Origin: Micromonospora craniellae | Lineage (GTDB): Bacteria > Actinomycetota > Actinomycetes > Mycobacteriales > Micromonosporaceae | Assembly: GCF_014764405.1 (NCBI RefSeq) | Contig: NZ_CP061725.1 | Coordinates: 2,294,001 to 2,358,000, forward strand | Reading direction: 5' to 3' | DNA: 64,000 bases | In this document: one piece after another, positions 49,645 through 58,274 of the stretch | How positions within the stretch are numbered: the first letter of the stretch is position 1 | Layout of the letters: every line of letters begins with the position of its first letter | Notes under the pieces: generated by a model | Told to the model about the DNA's origin: nothing | The model's database searches: none | Seen by the model: only the letters and a program-made list of their open reading frames with translations | Made by a program: the position numbers and the translations under genes

Positions 49645-52020
49645 TCAGGTGGGCTGTTCCGGGAGCCGGAGCAGCGGTGCCCGGCCGGCAGCCTGTTCCG
49701 GCGCCGGCAGGTCGCCGGCAGCCGGTGGGATCGGTACGGTGACCGACTCGTCGCAGGTGACGCGGATCGACTTGCCGTAGTGGCGGACCTCCATCGCCGC
49801 GTCGTGCGCGGCGTGGTGCAGCGAGTACGTCGTCTCGTGCGGACGCACGTCGACCCGTAGCCGCATCCCGCACCACTGGAGCGAGAAGGCCAACCGCCCC
49901 AACCGGCTCGACAGTCGCGGTGCGAACGACGGCACCCCGTCGTGGTCCCGAAGGCCCCCGAAGCCGGCGACCAGCGCGATCCACGCCCCGGCGAGGGACG
50001 CCATGTGCACCCCGTCGCGGGTGTTCTCGTTCAGGTCGTGCAGGTCCATCAGCGCGGCCTCGCGCAGATAGCTGTGCGCCAGCTCCGAGTAGCCGACCTC
50101 GGCCGCCAGCACCGCCTGGGTGCAGGCGGAGAGCGAGGAGTCCCGGACGGTACGCCGCTCGTAGTAGAGGAAGTTGCGCAGCTTCTCCTCGGGCGTGAAC
50201 GCGTCCCCGCGCCAGTGCATCGCCAGCACCAGGTCGGCCTGCTTGACCACCTGCTTGCGGTACAGGTCGAAGTACGGGTAGTGCAGCAGCAGCGGGTACT
50301 TGTCCGACGGGGTGCCCGCGAAGTCCCACTCCTCCAGCCGGGTGAAGCCCTCCACCTCCTGATGCACGTCGAGCTCTTCGTCGTAGGGGATGTGCATGGC
50401 GGAGGCGGCGTCCCGCCAGGCGGCGGCTTCCTCGTCGGTGACCCCGAGGTGGTGCGCCTCGTCGCGGTAGCGCATCGCCACCTCGGCGGCGGTCTGCAGG
50501 TTCCGCTGCGCCATCAGGTTCGTGTAGATGTTGTCGTTCTTCACCGCGGTGTACTCGTCCGGGCCGGTCACCCCGTCGATGTGGAACTGGCCGTTGCGGT
50601 CGTGGTGCCCGAGCGAACGCCACAGCCGCGCGGTCTCCACCAGCAGGGTCAGTCCGATCTCCCGCTCCAGCTCGCGGTCACCGCTGACCAGCACGTACCG
50701 CCGCATCGCGTCGGCGATGCCGGCGGCGATGTGGAACGCCGCCGTGCCCGCAGGCCAGTAGCCGGACGACTCCGGTCCCTCGATGGTGCGCCAGGGGAAG
50801 GCCGCGCCCTGCAGGTTGAGTGTGCGGGCCCGCTCGTGTGCCTGTTCCAGGGTGGAGTACCGCCAGTGCAACGCGTCCCGCACCGCCGCCGGATGGGTGT
50901 ACGTCAGCACCGGCAGCACGAACATCTCGGTGTCCCAGAACGCGTGGCCGTCGTACCCGGGGCCGGTGAGCCCCTTGGCGCTGATCGGCCGCCGCTCCGC
51001 GCGGGCACCGGCCTGGAGCACGTGGAACAGCCCGAACCGGACCGCCTGCTGCACCTCCGGGTCGCCGTCGACCTCCACGTCGGCGGCGTCCCAGAACTCG
51101 TTCAGATATTCGCGCTGCTCGCGGACCAACCCGTGCCAGCCGTCCAGCTTCGCGGCGGCGAGGGCGGCGCCGACCTGGTCGCGCACGGCCGGCAGCGAGC
51201 GGCGGCTGGACCAGCCGTAGGTCAGGTACTTCACCACGCGGAGCGTCTGGCCCGGCTCCAGCACACAGCCGACGGTCGTCCGCACCCAGTCCTCGTACCC
51301 CTCGGACTCCACCGTGGTCCGCGCGGGCGACTCGATCTCGTGCTCCATCGCGGCGGCGACCCGCAGGCCGGACACCTTGGTCCGGTGGATCAGCAGCCCG
51401 CCGTCGGAGGTCGTCAGCTCCTCCTCCGCCTCCAACGGCGACTCCAGCACCGCGGCGACGCGGGGATCGCGGCTCTGCGGCGGCAGCGTCTCGTTGGCCA
51501 CCAGCTCCGACTGCACGATCAGCCGCAACGGCTTGCCGTCGGCCACCTCCACCTCGTACCGGATGGCGGCGACCGAGCGCTGCCGGAAGGAGACCAGCCG
51601 GGTGGTGTTGACTCGCACCTCACGCCCGGCCGGGGAGCGCCAGTGCAGGGAGCGGTGCAGGGTGCCGGCGCGCATGTCGAGTACCCGCTCGTGGGCGAGC
51701 AGTTCGCCGTAGCGCACGTCGAGCGGCTCGTCGTCGACGAGCAGCCGGATCAGCTTGCCGTTGGTGACGTTGACGATGGTCTGACCGGACTCCGGAAAGC
51801 CGAAACCCGCCTCCGCGTACGGCAGCGGGCGCAACTCGTAGAACGAGTTGAGGTATGTGCCGGGCAACCCGTGCGGTTCGCCCTCGTCCAGGTTGCCGCG
51901 CAACCCGACGTGCCCGTTGGAGAGGGCGAAGACCGACTCGGACTGGGCGAGCACATCCATGTCGAGCCGGGTCTCCCGCACGTGCCACGGCTCGACCGGG
52001 TACGCCCGCTCCCGGATCAT
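49645..52020 (-). CDS. GH65 disaccharide phosphorylase
   Basis: 791 residues. N-terminal beta domain, helical linker, and (alpha/alpha)6 barrel with the GVTGPDEYTAVKNDNIYTN block, whose Glu is the general acid. The C-terminal beta domain ends near residue 760. GH65 inverting phosphorylases cleave maltose, trehalose or kojibiose with phosphate, giving beta-glucose 1-phosphate. The overlapping beta-phosphoglucomutase gene fits this exactly; the disaccharide is not decided by sequence. Confidence 0.93.
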   Translation of the reverse strand: MIRERAYPVEPWHVRETRLDMDVLAQSESVFALSNGHVGLRGNLDEGEPHGLPGTYLNSFYELRPLPYAEAGFGFPESGQTIVNVTNGKLIRLLVDDEPLDVRYGELLAHERVLDMRAGTLHRSLHWRSPAGREVRVNTTRLVSFRQRSVAAIRYEVEVADGKPLRLIVQSELVANETLPPQSRDPRVAAVLESPLEAEEELTTSDGGLLIHRTKVSGLRVAAAMEHEIESPARTTVESEGYEDWVRTTVGCVLEPGQTLRVVKYLTYGWSSRRSLPAVRDQVGAALAAAKLDGWHGLVREQREYLNEFWDAADVEVDGDPEVQQAVRFGLFHVLQAGARAERRPISAKGLTGPGYDGHAFWDTEMFVLPVLTYTHPAAVRDALHWRYSTLEQAHERARTLNLQGAAFPWRTIEGPESSGYWPAGTAAFHIAAGIADAMRRYVLVSGDRELEREIGLTLLVETARLWRSLGHHDRNGQFHIDGVTGPDEYTAVKNDNIYTNLMAQRNLQTAAEVAMRYRDEAHHLGVTDEEAAAWRDAASAMHIPYDEELDVHQEVEGFTRLEEWDFAGTPSDKYPLLLHYPYFDLYRKQVVKQADLVLAMHWRGDAFTPEEKLRNFLYYERRTVRDSSLSACTQAVLAAEVGYSELAHSYLREAALMDLHDLNENTRDGVHMASLAGAWIALVAGFGGLRDHDGVPSFAPRLSSRLGRLAFSLQWCGMRLRVDVRPHETTYSLHHAAHDAAMEVRHYGKSIRVTCDESVTVPIPPAAGDLPAPEQAAGRAPLLRLPEQPT

Positions 52021-52769
52021 TCGTGCCCTCCGGCGGCGAGCAGGTCGGCGAGATCGTCGACCACCACGTCGGCGCCGTGTGCCCTCAACTCGTCGGCCTG
52101 ACCGGCCCGGTCCACCCCCACCACGTACCCGAATCCGCCGGCCTTCCCGGCGGCGACACCGGCCAGCGCGTCCTCGAACACCACCGCGTTCGCGGGATCG
52201 ACGCCGAGCAGCTTCGCCCCGGCGAGGAAGGTGTCCGGCGCCGGCTTGCCGCGCAGCCCCTCGGCCTGTGCGGTCAGTCCGTCCACCCGGGCCTCCAGCA
52301 GTGGCTCCAGCCCAGCGGAGGCCACCACGTCCCGGCCGTTGGCGCTGGCGGTGACCACCGCCCGACGCAGCCCCGCGTCGCGTACCGCCTTGAGGTAGGT
52401 CACCGAGCCCGGATAGACGTCCACACCGGCGGTACGCATCCGTTCCAGCACCAGCGAGTTCTTGCGGTTCCCCAGGCCGTACACGGTCTGCGCGCCGGGC
52501 GGGTCCTCCGGCGTACCCTCCGGCAGCGTGATGTCGCGTGAGGCGAGGAAGGTGCGTACGCCGTCCAGGCGGGGCCGCCCGTCGACGTAGCGGTGGTAGT
52601 CCGGACCCGGGTCGAACGGGCGGAAGGGCTCACCGGTGGTGGCCGCGTGCCGCCGCAGGAAGTCGTCGAAGGTCTCGGTCCAGGCGGCGTTGTGCAGCCG
52701 GGCGGTCTGCGTCAGCACACCGTCCAGGTCGAAGAGACATGCGGTCACATGATCAGGCAGGCCGAGCAC
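52017..52769 (-). CDS. Beta-phosphoglucomutase-family HAD phosphatase
   Basis: 250 residues with GTG start. HAD motif I FDLDGVLTQTARLHNAAW, motif II AVVTASANG, motif III GKPAPDTFL and motif IV VFEDALAGVAAG. Converts beta-glucose 1-phosphate to glucose 6-phosphate, the step after GH65 phosphorolysis; overlaps the GH65 gene by 4 nt. Confidence 0.92.
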   Translation of the reverse strand: MLGLPDHVTACLFDLDGVLTQTARLHNAAWTETFDDFLRRHAATTGEPFRPFDPGPDYHRYVDGRPRLDGVRTFLASRDITLPEGTPEDPPGAQTVYGLGNRKNSLVLERMRTAGVDVYPGSVTYLKAVRDAGLRRAVVTASANGRDVVASAGLEPLLEARVDGLTAQAEGLRGKPAPDTFLAGAKLLGVDPANAVVFEDALAGVAAGKAGGFGYVVGVDRAGQADELRAHGADVVVDDLADLLAAGGHE

Positions 52770-53158
52770 CGTACCAATCTATCCACCAGGGCGTACGGGC
52801 AAACGCACCTCTACCGACCCGGGCGTGCCCTCCGCTGGCAGCCGGCGCCCCGAATGCTCCGATTGGCCGCCTTCGTTCCAGCGATTCGCGCCTCGAGTTG
52901 CCGAAGGTGAATCGGACTCATGCGTTCCTCGCAGCAAGCATCGTGAAGCGAGTCATCACGGGGAGTCTCGTTGTCCAGCATTGTTTGGAAGCGCCGACGA
53001 AAAGGTGCTCGTCGTGAGTTCCCGGATGAAGTGGGCGGCCGTGATGACGGCACCCAAGCCGTCGAATCGTGACGAGGTCGACCGCCCCGGTTGACGCAAC
53101 CGGATAGTTGCCATAGCTTCTGTAGCAACCTACTGGTTGCTACAGAAGGGTCGCGACG
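52770..53158. other. Gene-free stretch of lower GC, promoter of SRPBCC operon
   Basis: No convincing gene. The middle part is less GC-rich than its surroundings. Its right end contains the promoter and operator of the next operon. Confidence 0.5.
53091..53148 (+). promoter_or_regulatory. Promoter and ArsR operator of the SRPBCC operon
   Basis: A -35 TTGACG (53091-53096), 17-bp spacer and -10-like TAGCTT (53114-53119) are followed by a perfect dyad CTTCTGTAGCAACC-TACT-GGTTGCTACAGAAG (53117-53148). The dyad overlaps the -10 region and lies 10 bp before the ATG, so the ArsR-type protein encoded two genes down probably represses here. Confidence 0.82.
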
Positions 53159-53587
53159 ATGGGATTTCCCGACCGGATCGAACGCACCGTGCGGATAGCC
53201 CGCCCGGTCGACGACGTGTGGGCCGCGATCACCAGCGCGGAAGGGCTCGGCACCTGGTTCGGCCAGCGCGCCGAGGTGGACCTGCGTGTCGGCGGCATCG
53301 CCACGGTCGCCTGGGACAGCGGCGAGCGGTCGCAGTTGCGGATCGAGCGACTCGAACCGAAGACGATCTTCGGCTACACCTGGCCCGTGCACGGCCTGCC
53401 CGCCGACGATCCGCGCCGCACGTACGTCGAGTTCACGCTGAACCCCGACGGCGACGGCACCAGCCTCACCGTGGTCGAGACCGGGTTCGCGCAGCTCGGC
53501 CCGGACGAACACGACGTGGCGTTCGCCGGCAACACCCGGGGCTGGGCGAGCGAGCTAGACGAGCTGGTCGCCTATCTCCATGACTGA
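53159..53587 (+). CDS. SRPBCC (AHSA1/START-like) protein 1
   Basis: 142 residues. IERTVRIARPVDDVWAAITSAEGLGTWFG and GWASELDELVAYL are the AHSA1-type helix-grip fold. Members bind hydrophobic ligands; ligand unknown. First gene of an operon, with the ArsR gene overlapping its end by 8 nt, a coupling often seen between AHSA1 and ArsR proteins. Confidence 0.9.
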   Translation: MGFPDRIERTVRIARPVDDVWAAITSAEGLGTWFGQRAEVDLRVGGIATVAWDSGERSQLRIERLEPKTIFGYTWPVHGLPADDPRRTYVEFTLNPDGDGTSLTVVETGFAQLGPDEHDVAFAGNTRGWASELDELVAYLHD

Positions 53588-53909
53588 CCCCGCGTCCGAG
53601 GCCGTCGCGGAGGCGGTCTTCGTCGCCCTGGCCGACCCGAACCGGCGCGCCATCCTCGCCTCCCTGGCCGAGGGCGGCCCGGCCACCGCCACCGACCTCG
53701 CCACCCGGCTGCCGATCACCCGGCAGGGGATCGCCAAGCACCTCGCCCTGCTCGCCGAGGCGGGCCTGGTGAGCGCCGAGCCGGGCGAGCGCCGCCGGGT
53801 CCGGTACTCCCTGCGATCAGCGCCGATGCAGGTCGCCCAGCGGTTCCTGGCCGCCCTGGCCCGCGACTGGGACGGCCCGCTCGCCGCCCTCCGCACACAC
53901 CTCGAATGA
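53580..53909 (+). CDS. ArsR-family transcriptional repressor
   Basis: 109 residues. Winged helix with FVALADPNRRAILASLAEGGPATATDLATRLPITRQGIAKHLALLAEAGLV. No metal-binding cysteines are visible, so it is of the ligand- or partner-sensing ArsR subgroup. Likely binds the dyad at 53117-53148. Confidence 0.92.
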   Translation: MTDPASEAVAEAVFVALADPNRRAILASLAEGGPATATDLATRLPITRQGIAKHLALLAEAGLVSAEPGERRRVRYSLRSAPMQVAQRFLAALARDWDGPLAALRTHLE

Positions 53910-53931
53910 CACCGATCGAAAGACAGGCCCC

Positions 53932-54408
53932 ATGACCGAGCGAAGTTTCACCACCACTAACGTGGTCGACCAGACCCCGATGGAGGTGTTCGACGCCGTC
54001 AACAACGTACGCGGCTGGTGGTCGACGGACATCGACGGGCCGACCGACGTCGCCGGTGCCGAGTTCTCCTACCACTACCAGGACATCCACCGGCACCGGT
54101 TCAAGATCGTGGAGTTCGTGCCCGGCGAGACGGTCGAGTGGCTCTGCGTGGAGGGCTACTTCAACTTCACCGCCGACCCGCAGGAGCGGACCGACACCCG
54201 GATCCGCTTCGACATCTCCCCCGAGGGCGAGGGCACCCGGCTGCGCTTCACGCACGTGGGCCTGACCCGGCACCACGAGTGCTACGACGTCTGCGCGAAC
54301 GCCTGGGGCGGCTACGTGGGCAGCAGCCTCAAGACCCTGATCGCCACCGGCAGCGGCGACCGCAACAACGAGGTACGCAACGCCGAAGCGTTGCAGCAGC
54401 GCCACTGA
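53932..54408 (+). CDS. SRPBCC protein 2
   Basis: 158 residues with DQTPMEVFDAVNNVRGWWSTDIDG and GYFNFTADPQERTDTRIRFDIS, an AHSA1-like helix-grip fold. It lies 22 bp after the ArsR gene and completes the operon. Confidence 0.88.
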   Translation: MTERSFTTTNVVDQTPMEVFDAVNNVRGWWSTDIDGPTDVAGAEFSYHYQDIHRHRFKIVEFVPGETVEWLCVEGYFNFTADPQERTDTRIRFDISPEGEGTRLRFTHVGLTRHHECYDVCANAWGGYVGSSLKTLIATGSGDRNNEVRNAEALQQRH

Positions 54409-54440
54409 CCCTGTTCGTCAGCCTGACCAGGCCCCTTGCG

Positions 54441-54905
54441 TCAGTTCGGGCGCAGCGTCCAGATGACGGTCATCTCCGAGGTCGGCTTGCCCTCCTCGGT
54501 GGCGATTTCCACGCGTACCGGGAACTCCGGTCGCCCGCCGGCCTCCAGCTCCGCGATCACTTCGGCCGGCGGGCGACCGAGCCGCGCCGTGGCCAGCACC
54601 GCCCCCAGGGCGAGTTTGCGGTACGCGATCTCGGCGCGCACCGCCAGCGGCGTGGCCCGGTCGAGCAGGTGGCCGAACACGGCCATCACCACCGCGCCAG
54701 AGGCGGTCTCGCCGAGGGTGAACACGGCCCCGGCGTGCGGCCCGCCGACGTGATTGTGGGTGGCCGGCGAGTCGGGCAAGCGCACCACGGCCCGGACCGA
54801 GCCTTCCGCCTCCGGGGCCACCTCGACGAATTCGAAGCCGAGCGTACGGGCGAAGGGCACCGCCTGAAGCATGCCGGCGGCCACCTGCCGCGAGTCGATG
54901 GTCAT
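54441..54905 (-). CDS. DUF4442/PaaI-like hotdog thioesterase
   Basis: 154 residues with NHVGGPHAGAVFTLGETASGAVVM, the hotdog helix block, and VRAEIAYRKLALG. DUF4442 proteins are acyl-CoA thioesterase relatives. Stand-alone gene, convergent with the SRPBCC operon. Confidence 0.85.
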   Translation of the reverse strand: MTIDSRQVAAGMLQAVPFARTLGFEFVEVAPEAEGSVRAVVRLPDSPATHNHVGGPHAGAVFTLGETASGAVVMAVFGHLLDRATPLAVRAEIAYRKLALGAVLATARLGRPPAEVIAELEAGGRPEFPVRVEIATEEGKPTSEMTVIWTLRPN

Positions 54906-54951
54906 GCCCGAACGCTACCGGCAAGTAACTTGACCGACAAGGCGAACCCGG

Positions 54952-55140
54952 TCAGCGTGTCTTGGTGGACTGCACGAAGGCTCGCCAGGTCTCGGGCGTG
55001 AAGGTGAGCACCGGCCCCTGCCGGTCCTTGCTGTCGCGCACCCCGACGACCTGCGCCAGGTTGTCGGCCACCTCGACACAGTCGCCCTGGTTGCCACTGC
55101 TGCGGGTGCTCTTGCGCCAGATCGCGCCGGTCAGGTCCAT
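54952..55140 (-). CDS. DUF397 small protein
   Basis: 62 residues with WRKSTRSSGNQGDCVEVA and GVRDSKDRQGPVLTFTPETW, the classic DUF397 pattern. In actinomycetes these are paired with XRE/DUF5753 regulators as antitoxin-like or signalling partners. Its start overlaps the 3' end of the adjacent damaged XRE gene by 10 bp. Confidence 0.93.
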   Translation of the reverse strand: MDLTGAIWRKSTRSSGNQGDCVEVADNLAQVVGVRDSKDRQGPVLTFTPETWRAFVQSTKTR

Positions 55141-55798
55141 GCTTCCGCCGCCTCCGAGATCATTGTGAGGGTGGTTCCCTGGGGTAACGCCTCGGCCCGA
55201 ACAGCCTCCCAGGTCTGCCGAAGGGAGTTTACGTCCACAGTGCACTCCACGATGGTGCCGCGCATCTGGTTGTCGAGGTAGGCGATGTCGTCACCCTCCG
55301 GCGGGGTGGCGATCACGAAGGCGCCGTTGAGCCCCGGATAGGCGCCCACCCCCTTCGGCACGACGTGCAGGTGCACCTTGCGAGCCGGGCGGCCAGCGGC
55401 GCCTCGACCTGGTCGCCGACGAGATGGCTCGCGCCCTCGTAGAGCGCGCGAGCGTACCCCTCGGTCTGGAGCAGCCCCGGCACCACCAACGGCTGGAAGC
55501 TGCACAGGGAGGTCGCCTCCTGCTCGATCGTGACCCACTCGCGGAACCACGGCATCAGGCTCTCCTTGAGGATCGCCTCCCGGATCCGGACCAGCAGCCC
55601 CTCGCCGTGCAGGACGTCGTCGCAGCGCACGGTGAACTCCTCCCGGGGAGCCCGACGACACTGCTCGACCGAGGCGACGAGTGAGGCCGAATAGCTGATC
55701 TGTTGGCCGAGCGCCTCCTGGGAGATGCCTGCCTTGGTCCGCAGCCGACGTAACTCACCGGCGAACAGCTCCAACATGGGCAACCGATCCATCTGCAC
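55131..55798 (-). pseudogene. XRE/DUF5753 regulator with internal deletion
   Basis: The N-terminal HTH (ELRRLRTKAGISQEALGQQI) and the start of DUF5753 (PWFREWVTIEQEATSLCSFQPLVVPGLLQTEGYARALYEG) are intact. After EAPLAARLAR the frame shifts into VHLHVVPKGVGAYPGLNGAFVIATPPEGDDIAYLD and a normal C terminus. About 50 codons of the middle of DUF5753 are missing and the frame is broken; the native frame would stop at 55313. Confidence 0.82.
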
Positions 55799-56024
55799 AC
55801 CTCTGCACTTCGGTGACGACCGGCTCGTACGGCCGGGCTGGTGGAGGGTGATTCCCTTCCGAAAGTAGTGGTGTCCTCACCAGACTGTCACGTAGAAAGT
55901 TCCCCGATTGCGGCAGATCGTGGGGATTTCTGTCGGGGCCCGTCCGCTCGTCCCCCGCTTGGACGGGCCCCGACCCAGGTCAGGCGCTCCACCCGGAGCA
56001 CAGCATCCGCGCAGAGGAGTTTTC
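55799..56024. other. Spacer upstream of the XRE gene
   Basis: Contains the XRE promoter region and the hairpin listed below. No gene is seen. Confidence 0.5.
55932..55974. terminator. Stem-loop, 14-bp perfect arms
   Basis: GTCGGGGCCCGTCC (55932-55945) pairs with 55961-55974 across 15 bases. It lies between two divergent genes, so it may be an insulator, an attenuator for one of them, or a leftover terminator. Confidence 0.55.
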
Positions 56025-56040
56025 GATAATCATTCACCAG

Positions 56041-56283
56041 TTGCCGCAACCGGGTGACGGGCCGCCGCCGGACCGGCCTCGGGCGTACCCCCTGCACGAG
56101 AAACCGCACACCCCGCTGCGCCCGATGTGGTGTTGCCGGGCCTGCGGGCACCCGTGGCCGTGCGCGACCGCGCGCATCCTCTTGAAGGCCGAGTACGGCC
56201 GCAACGAGATCGGCCTGTCGATCTACCTGTCGGGCCTGTTCTACGAGGCCACCCGCGACCTCTACCGCCTCAACCCCGGTAGT
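56041..56283 (+). pseudogene. Conserved actinobacterial hypothetical, 3'-truncated
   Basis: The frame reads PLRPMWCCRACGHPWPCATARILLKAEYG then IGLSIYLSGLFYEATRDLYRLNP, which fits a family of small Cys-containing proteins (W-C-C-x2-C-x5-C) common in Micromonospora. The chain breaks off near 56283 where a fragment of another gene on the opposite strand begins. GAGGAG at 56013-56018 suggests the true start is a non-ATG codon slightly upstream of the TTG at 56041. Confidence 0.5.
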
Positions 56284-56422
56284 ACTTGGCTTCACAGAAC
56301 AGGATGATCGCGGGCGCAATATCGAGGACAGAGAAGGTCTGTTGCAGGGGCTTCATGGTGAAGGTGCCGTCGCGGTAGCCGCCCGCCTCGTAGTTGTTGG
56401 TCGCGATCATCAGGCGCGTCAT
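56280..56422 (-). pseudogene. Conserved actinobacterial gene, 5' fragment
   Basis: ATG at 56422 with AAGGAA upstream, reading MTRLMIATNNYEAGGYRDGT and VLDIAPAIILFCEAKYYRG. I recall this start from an endonuclease/exonuclease/phosphatase-like protein; only about 47 codons remain before it runs into the truncated gene on the other strand. Confidence 0.5.
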
Positions 56423-56665
56423 CAGCGGGTTCCTTCGGACATGGTGGATAGCGACGGCGATGCTCTGCGCGAGCGCGGGTCGGGACGAGACGCTGGGTTG
56501 CACCACCGCGAGGCATATCGCCGCGAGGCCGCCAGAGGTGAGACTCCGCAGCTCGCATGCATGCATGCGACCTGATTCGAGTGCCGAGTCGTGGCGGCGG
56601 CGTTACCGGTACCCGCCTGCCCCTGTGTGGCAGGGGCAGGCGGGCCGGAGGTCCCTACCGTCAGG
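56423..56665. other. Spacer with mini-palindrome
   Basis: No gene. GCCTGCCCC ... GGGGCAGGC around 56617-56642 (loop TGTGTGGCA) is a plausible terminator for the protease gene that ends at 56666. Confidence 0.5.
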
Positions 56666-57562
56666 CTATTGAAGGCTCTTGATCTTCATTGTGGTCGTGA
56701 GGTTGTTCGTGGCCGTGGCTCGCAGGGGTGGGCGGGGCTGGTTCTTGCGGGTGAGGATCGTGGTGTAGATCCAGGTGGCGAAGGGTGTGTGGGTGGGGTC
56801 GGTGTAGATGGTGGGGGCGTCGCAGGGGTTGTCGGGGGTGGTTTCGCGGCTGGCGACGCCGGTCGCGGTCCACAGCGCACGCGTGCCCAGGGCGGTGTGT
56901 TTGTGGAGGGCGGAGCTGCCGGAGTCGCCGAAGCAGGCGCTGGTGTCGTAGCAGACCTCGCCGGTGCTGATCATGCCGGTCGCGCAGGCGGCGGCCGGGA
57001 GATGGCGACTGTCTCGCTCCTGGAGCATGGCCGGGGGCGTGGCTCCGGGTGCGGGTGGGAACTGGGTGAGGCCCCACCCGACGAGCCGGACCTGGCTCTG
57101 CTCGGGCGCCTGGCGGACGGCCAGTGGCATCAGCGGTGCCCGTGCCGGCGTGGTGAGTTCGACCAGGGCGAGGTCCGCGATCGGGCCGGTGGGTGCGTTC
57201 GCGCCCCATGCCCATGTCGGGTGCAGGTAGACCTTCTTGCCGGTGATGACCTGGCCGCCGGTGGTGCGGTTGCTGCTGGCGACGCGGGCGGTGATGGTGT
57301 CGCCGGGCGTCGCGACGGGGTTGGACGCGGCGGTCTGATCGCTGACGCAGTGGGCTGCGGTCAGGATCCAGGAGGGGTGGATCAGGGTGCCGCCGCACAG
57401 ACCGGTGCCGAGGCCGAGGAATTCGACCTGGATGCTCGTGACGCCGGGATAGGTCTGGGTGGCGTTACGCCCGCCGACGATCGCGGAGGCCGGTGCCGCC
57501 GTGCCAGCGAGAACGCCGGTGAGCGTGACCGCCGCGATGATCGACCGTGTGAGGAGGTTCAT
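56666..57562 (-). CDS. Secreted trypsin-like serine protease (S1)
   Basis: 298 residues from ATG at 57562 (GAAAGGG upstream). Signal peptide ending ASA at 27, so the mature enzyme would start at IVGG (28-31) without a propeptide. Catalytic triad H71 (TAAHC), D130 (IADLALVEL) and S214 (CFGDSGSS). A basic Pro/Arg-rich tail follows the last helix. Likely an extracellular protease, or an inactive-until-processed homologue. Confidence 0.92.
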   Translation of the reverse strand: MNLLTRSIIAAVTLTGVLAGTAAPASAIVGGRNATQTYPGVTSIQVEFLGLGTGLCGGTLIHPSWILTAAHCVSDQTAASNPVATPGDTITARVASSNRTTGGQVITGKKVYLHPTWAWGANAPTGPIADLALVELTTPARAPLMPLAVRQAPEQSQVRLVGWGLTQFPPAPGATPPAMLQERDSRHLPAAACATGMISTGEVCYDTSACFGDSGSSALHKHTALGTRALWTATGVASRETTPDNPCDAPTIYTDPTHTPFATWIYTTILTRKNQPRPPLRATATNNLTTTMKIKSLQ

Positions 57563-57652
57563 GGAGCCCTTTCTCGATGGTGTGGTTTCACGGCCCGGCA
57601 CGATGCCGGGTTGCCTTCTCCCGTGGCACGGTGCGTGCCGGGCGGGGAGGGT

Positions 57653-57775
57653 TTACAGGTCGCCCAGGTGTTTCAGGACGATCGGGATCGTGAAGCGGAT
57701 GACGTTGGCGGCTTTGGTGAGCCAGGAGTGGTGTTCTGCCAGCAGGACGGCGCAGGCGATGGCGAGGATCAGCAC
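57653..57775 (-). CDS. Tiny hydrophobic protein, tentative
   Basis: 40 residues from a GTG: VLILAIACAVLLAEHHSWLT then AANVIRFTIPIVLKHLGDL. One helix plus an amphipathic tail, read directly behind the methyltransferase gene. No ATG and no clear ribosome site; could be the end of a longer lost gene or a small membrane peptide of the methyltransferase operon. Confidence 0.35.
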   Translation of the reverse strand: MLILAIACAVLLAEHHSWLTKAANVIRFTIPIVLKHLGDL

Positions 57776-58274
57776 GAGGCTTCCGGCCCGAATCCGGCGG
57801 CGGTTGTCAGCCGGCGCGGCGTCCGATGTGGGACAGCGCGAGGTTGCTTTTGACGATCAGGTCGGGATCGAGCAGGAGCTGTCGGAAGGCGTCGATGTCG
57901 GGGCCAGGCATGCCGGCGGCGATGAGCCGGTCACGGATGACTGCGGCGGTGGCGTGCGGCAGCAGACAGGCGGGGCTGCCACCGGTCCACGTCCTGGTGG
58001 TGCCCTCGGTGTCGACGGTCAGGCCGCGGCTGCGTAGTGCGTGGTGGGCGTGGCGTCCCCAGCGGGGGTCGTTACCGGACCCGGCGAGAGCGGCTTGGAA
58101 CGCCTGGTGGTAGGCGTTGAAGAGGTGGTCGGCCTCGTCGAGGTCGGGGGCGGACAGCACGGCGGTTTGCCAGGTCGGCTCGAATTCCTCCACTACCAAC
58201 AGGCCCTCGGGTGCGAGCGCGTCAACGAGTCGGTCGAGGGTTGCCTCCCGCTCGCGCGCCGGGAGATGTCCTAG

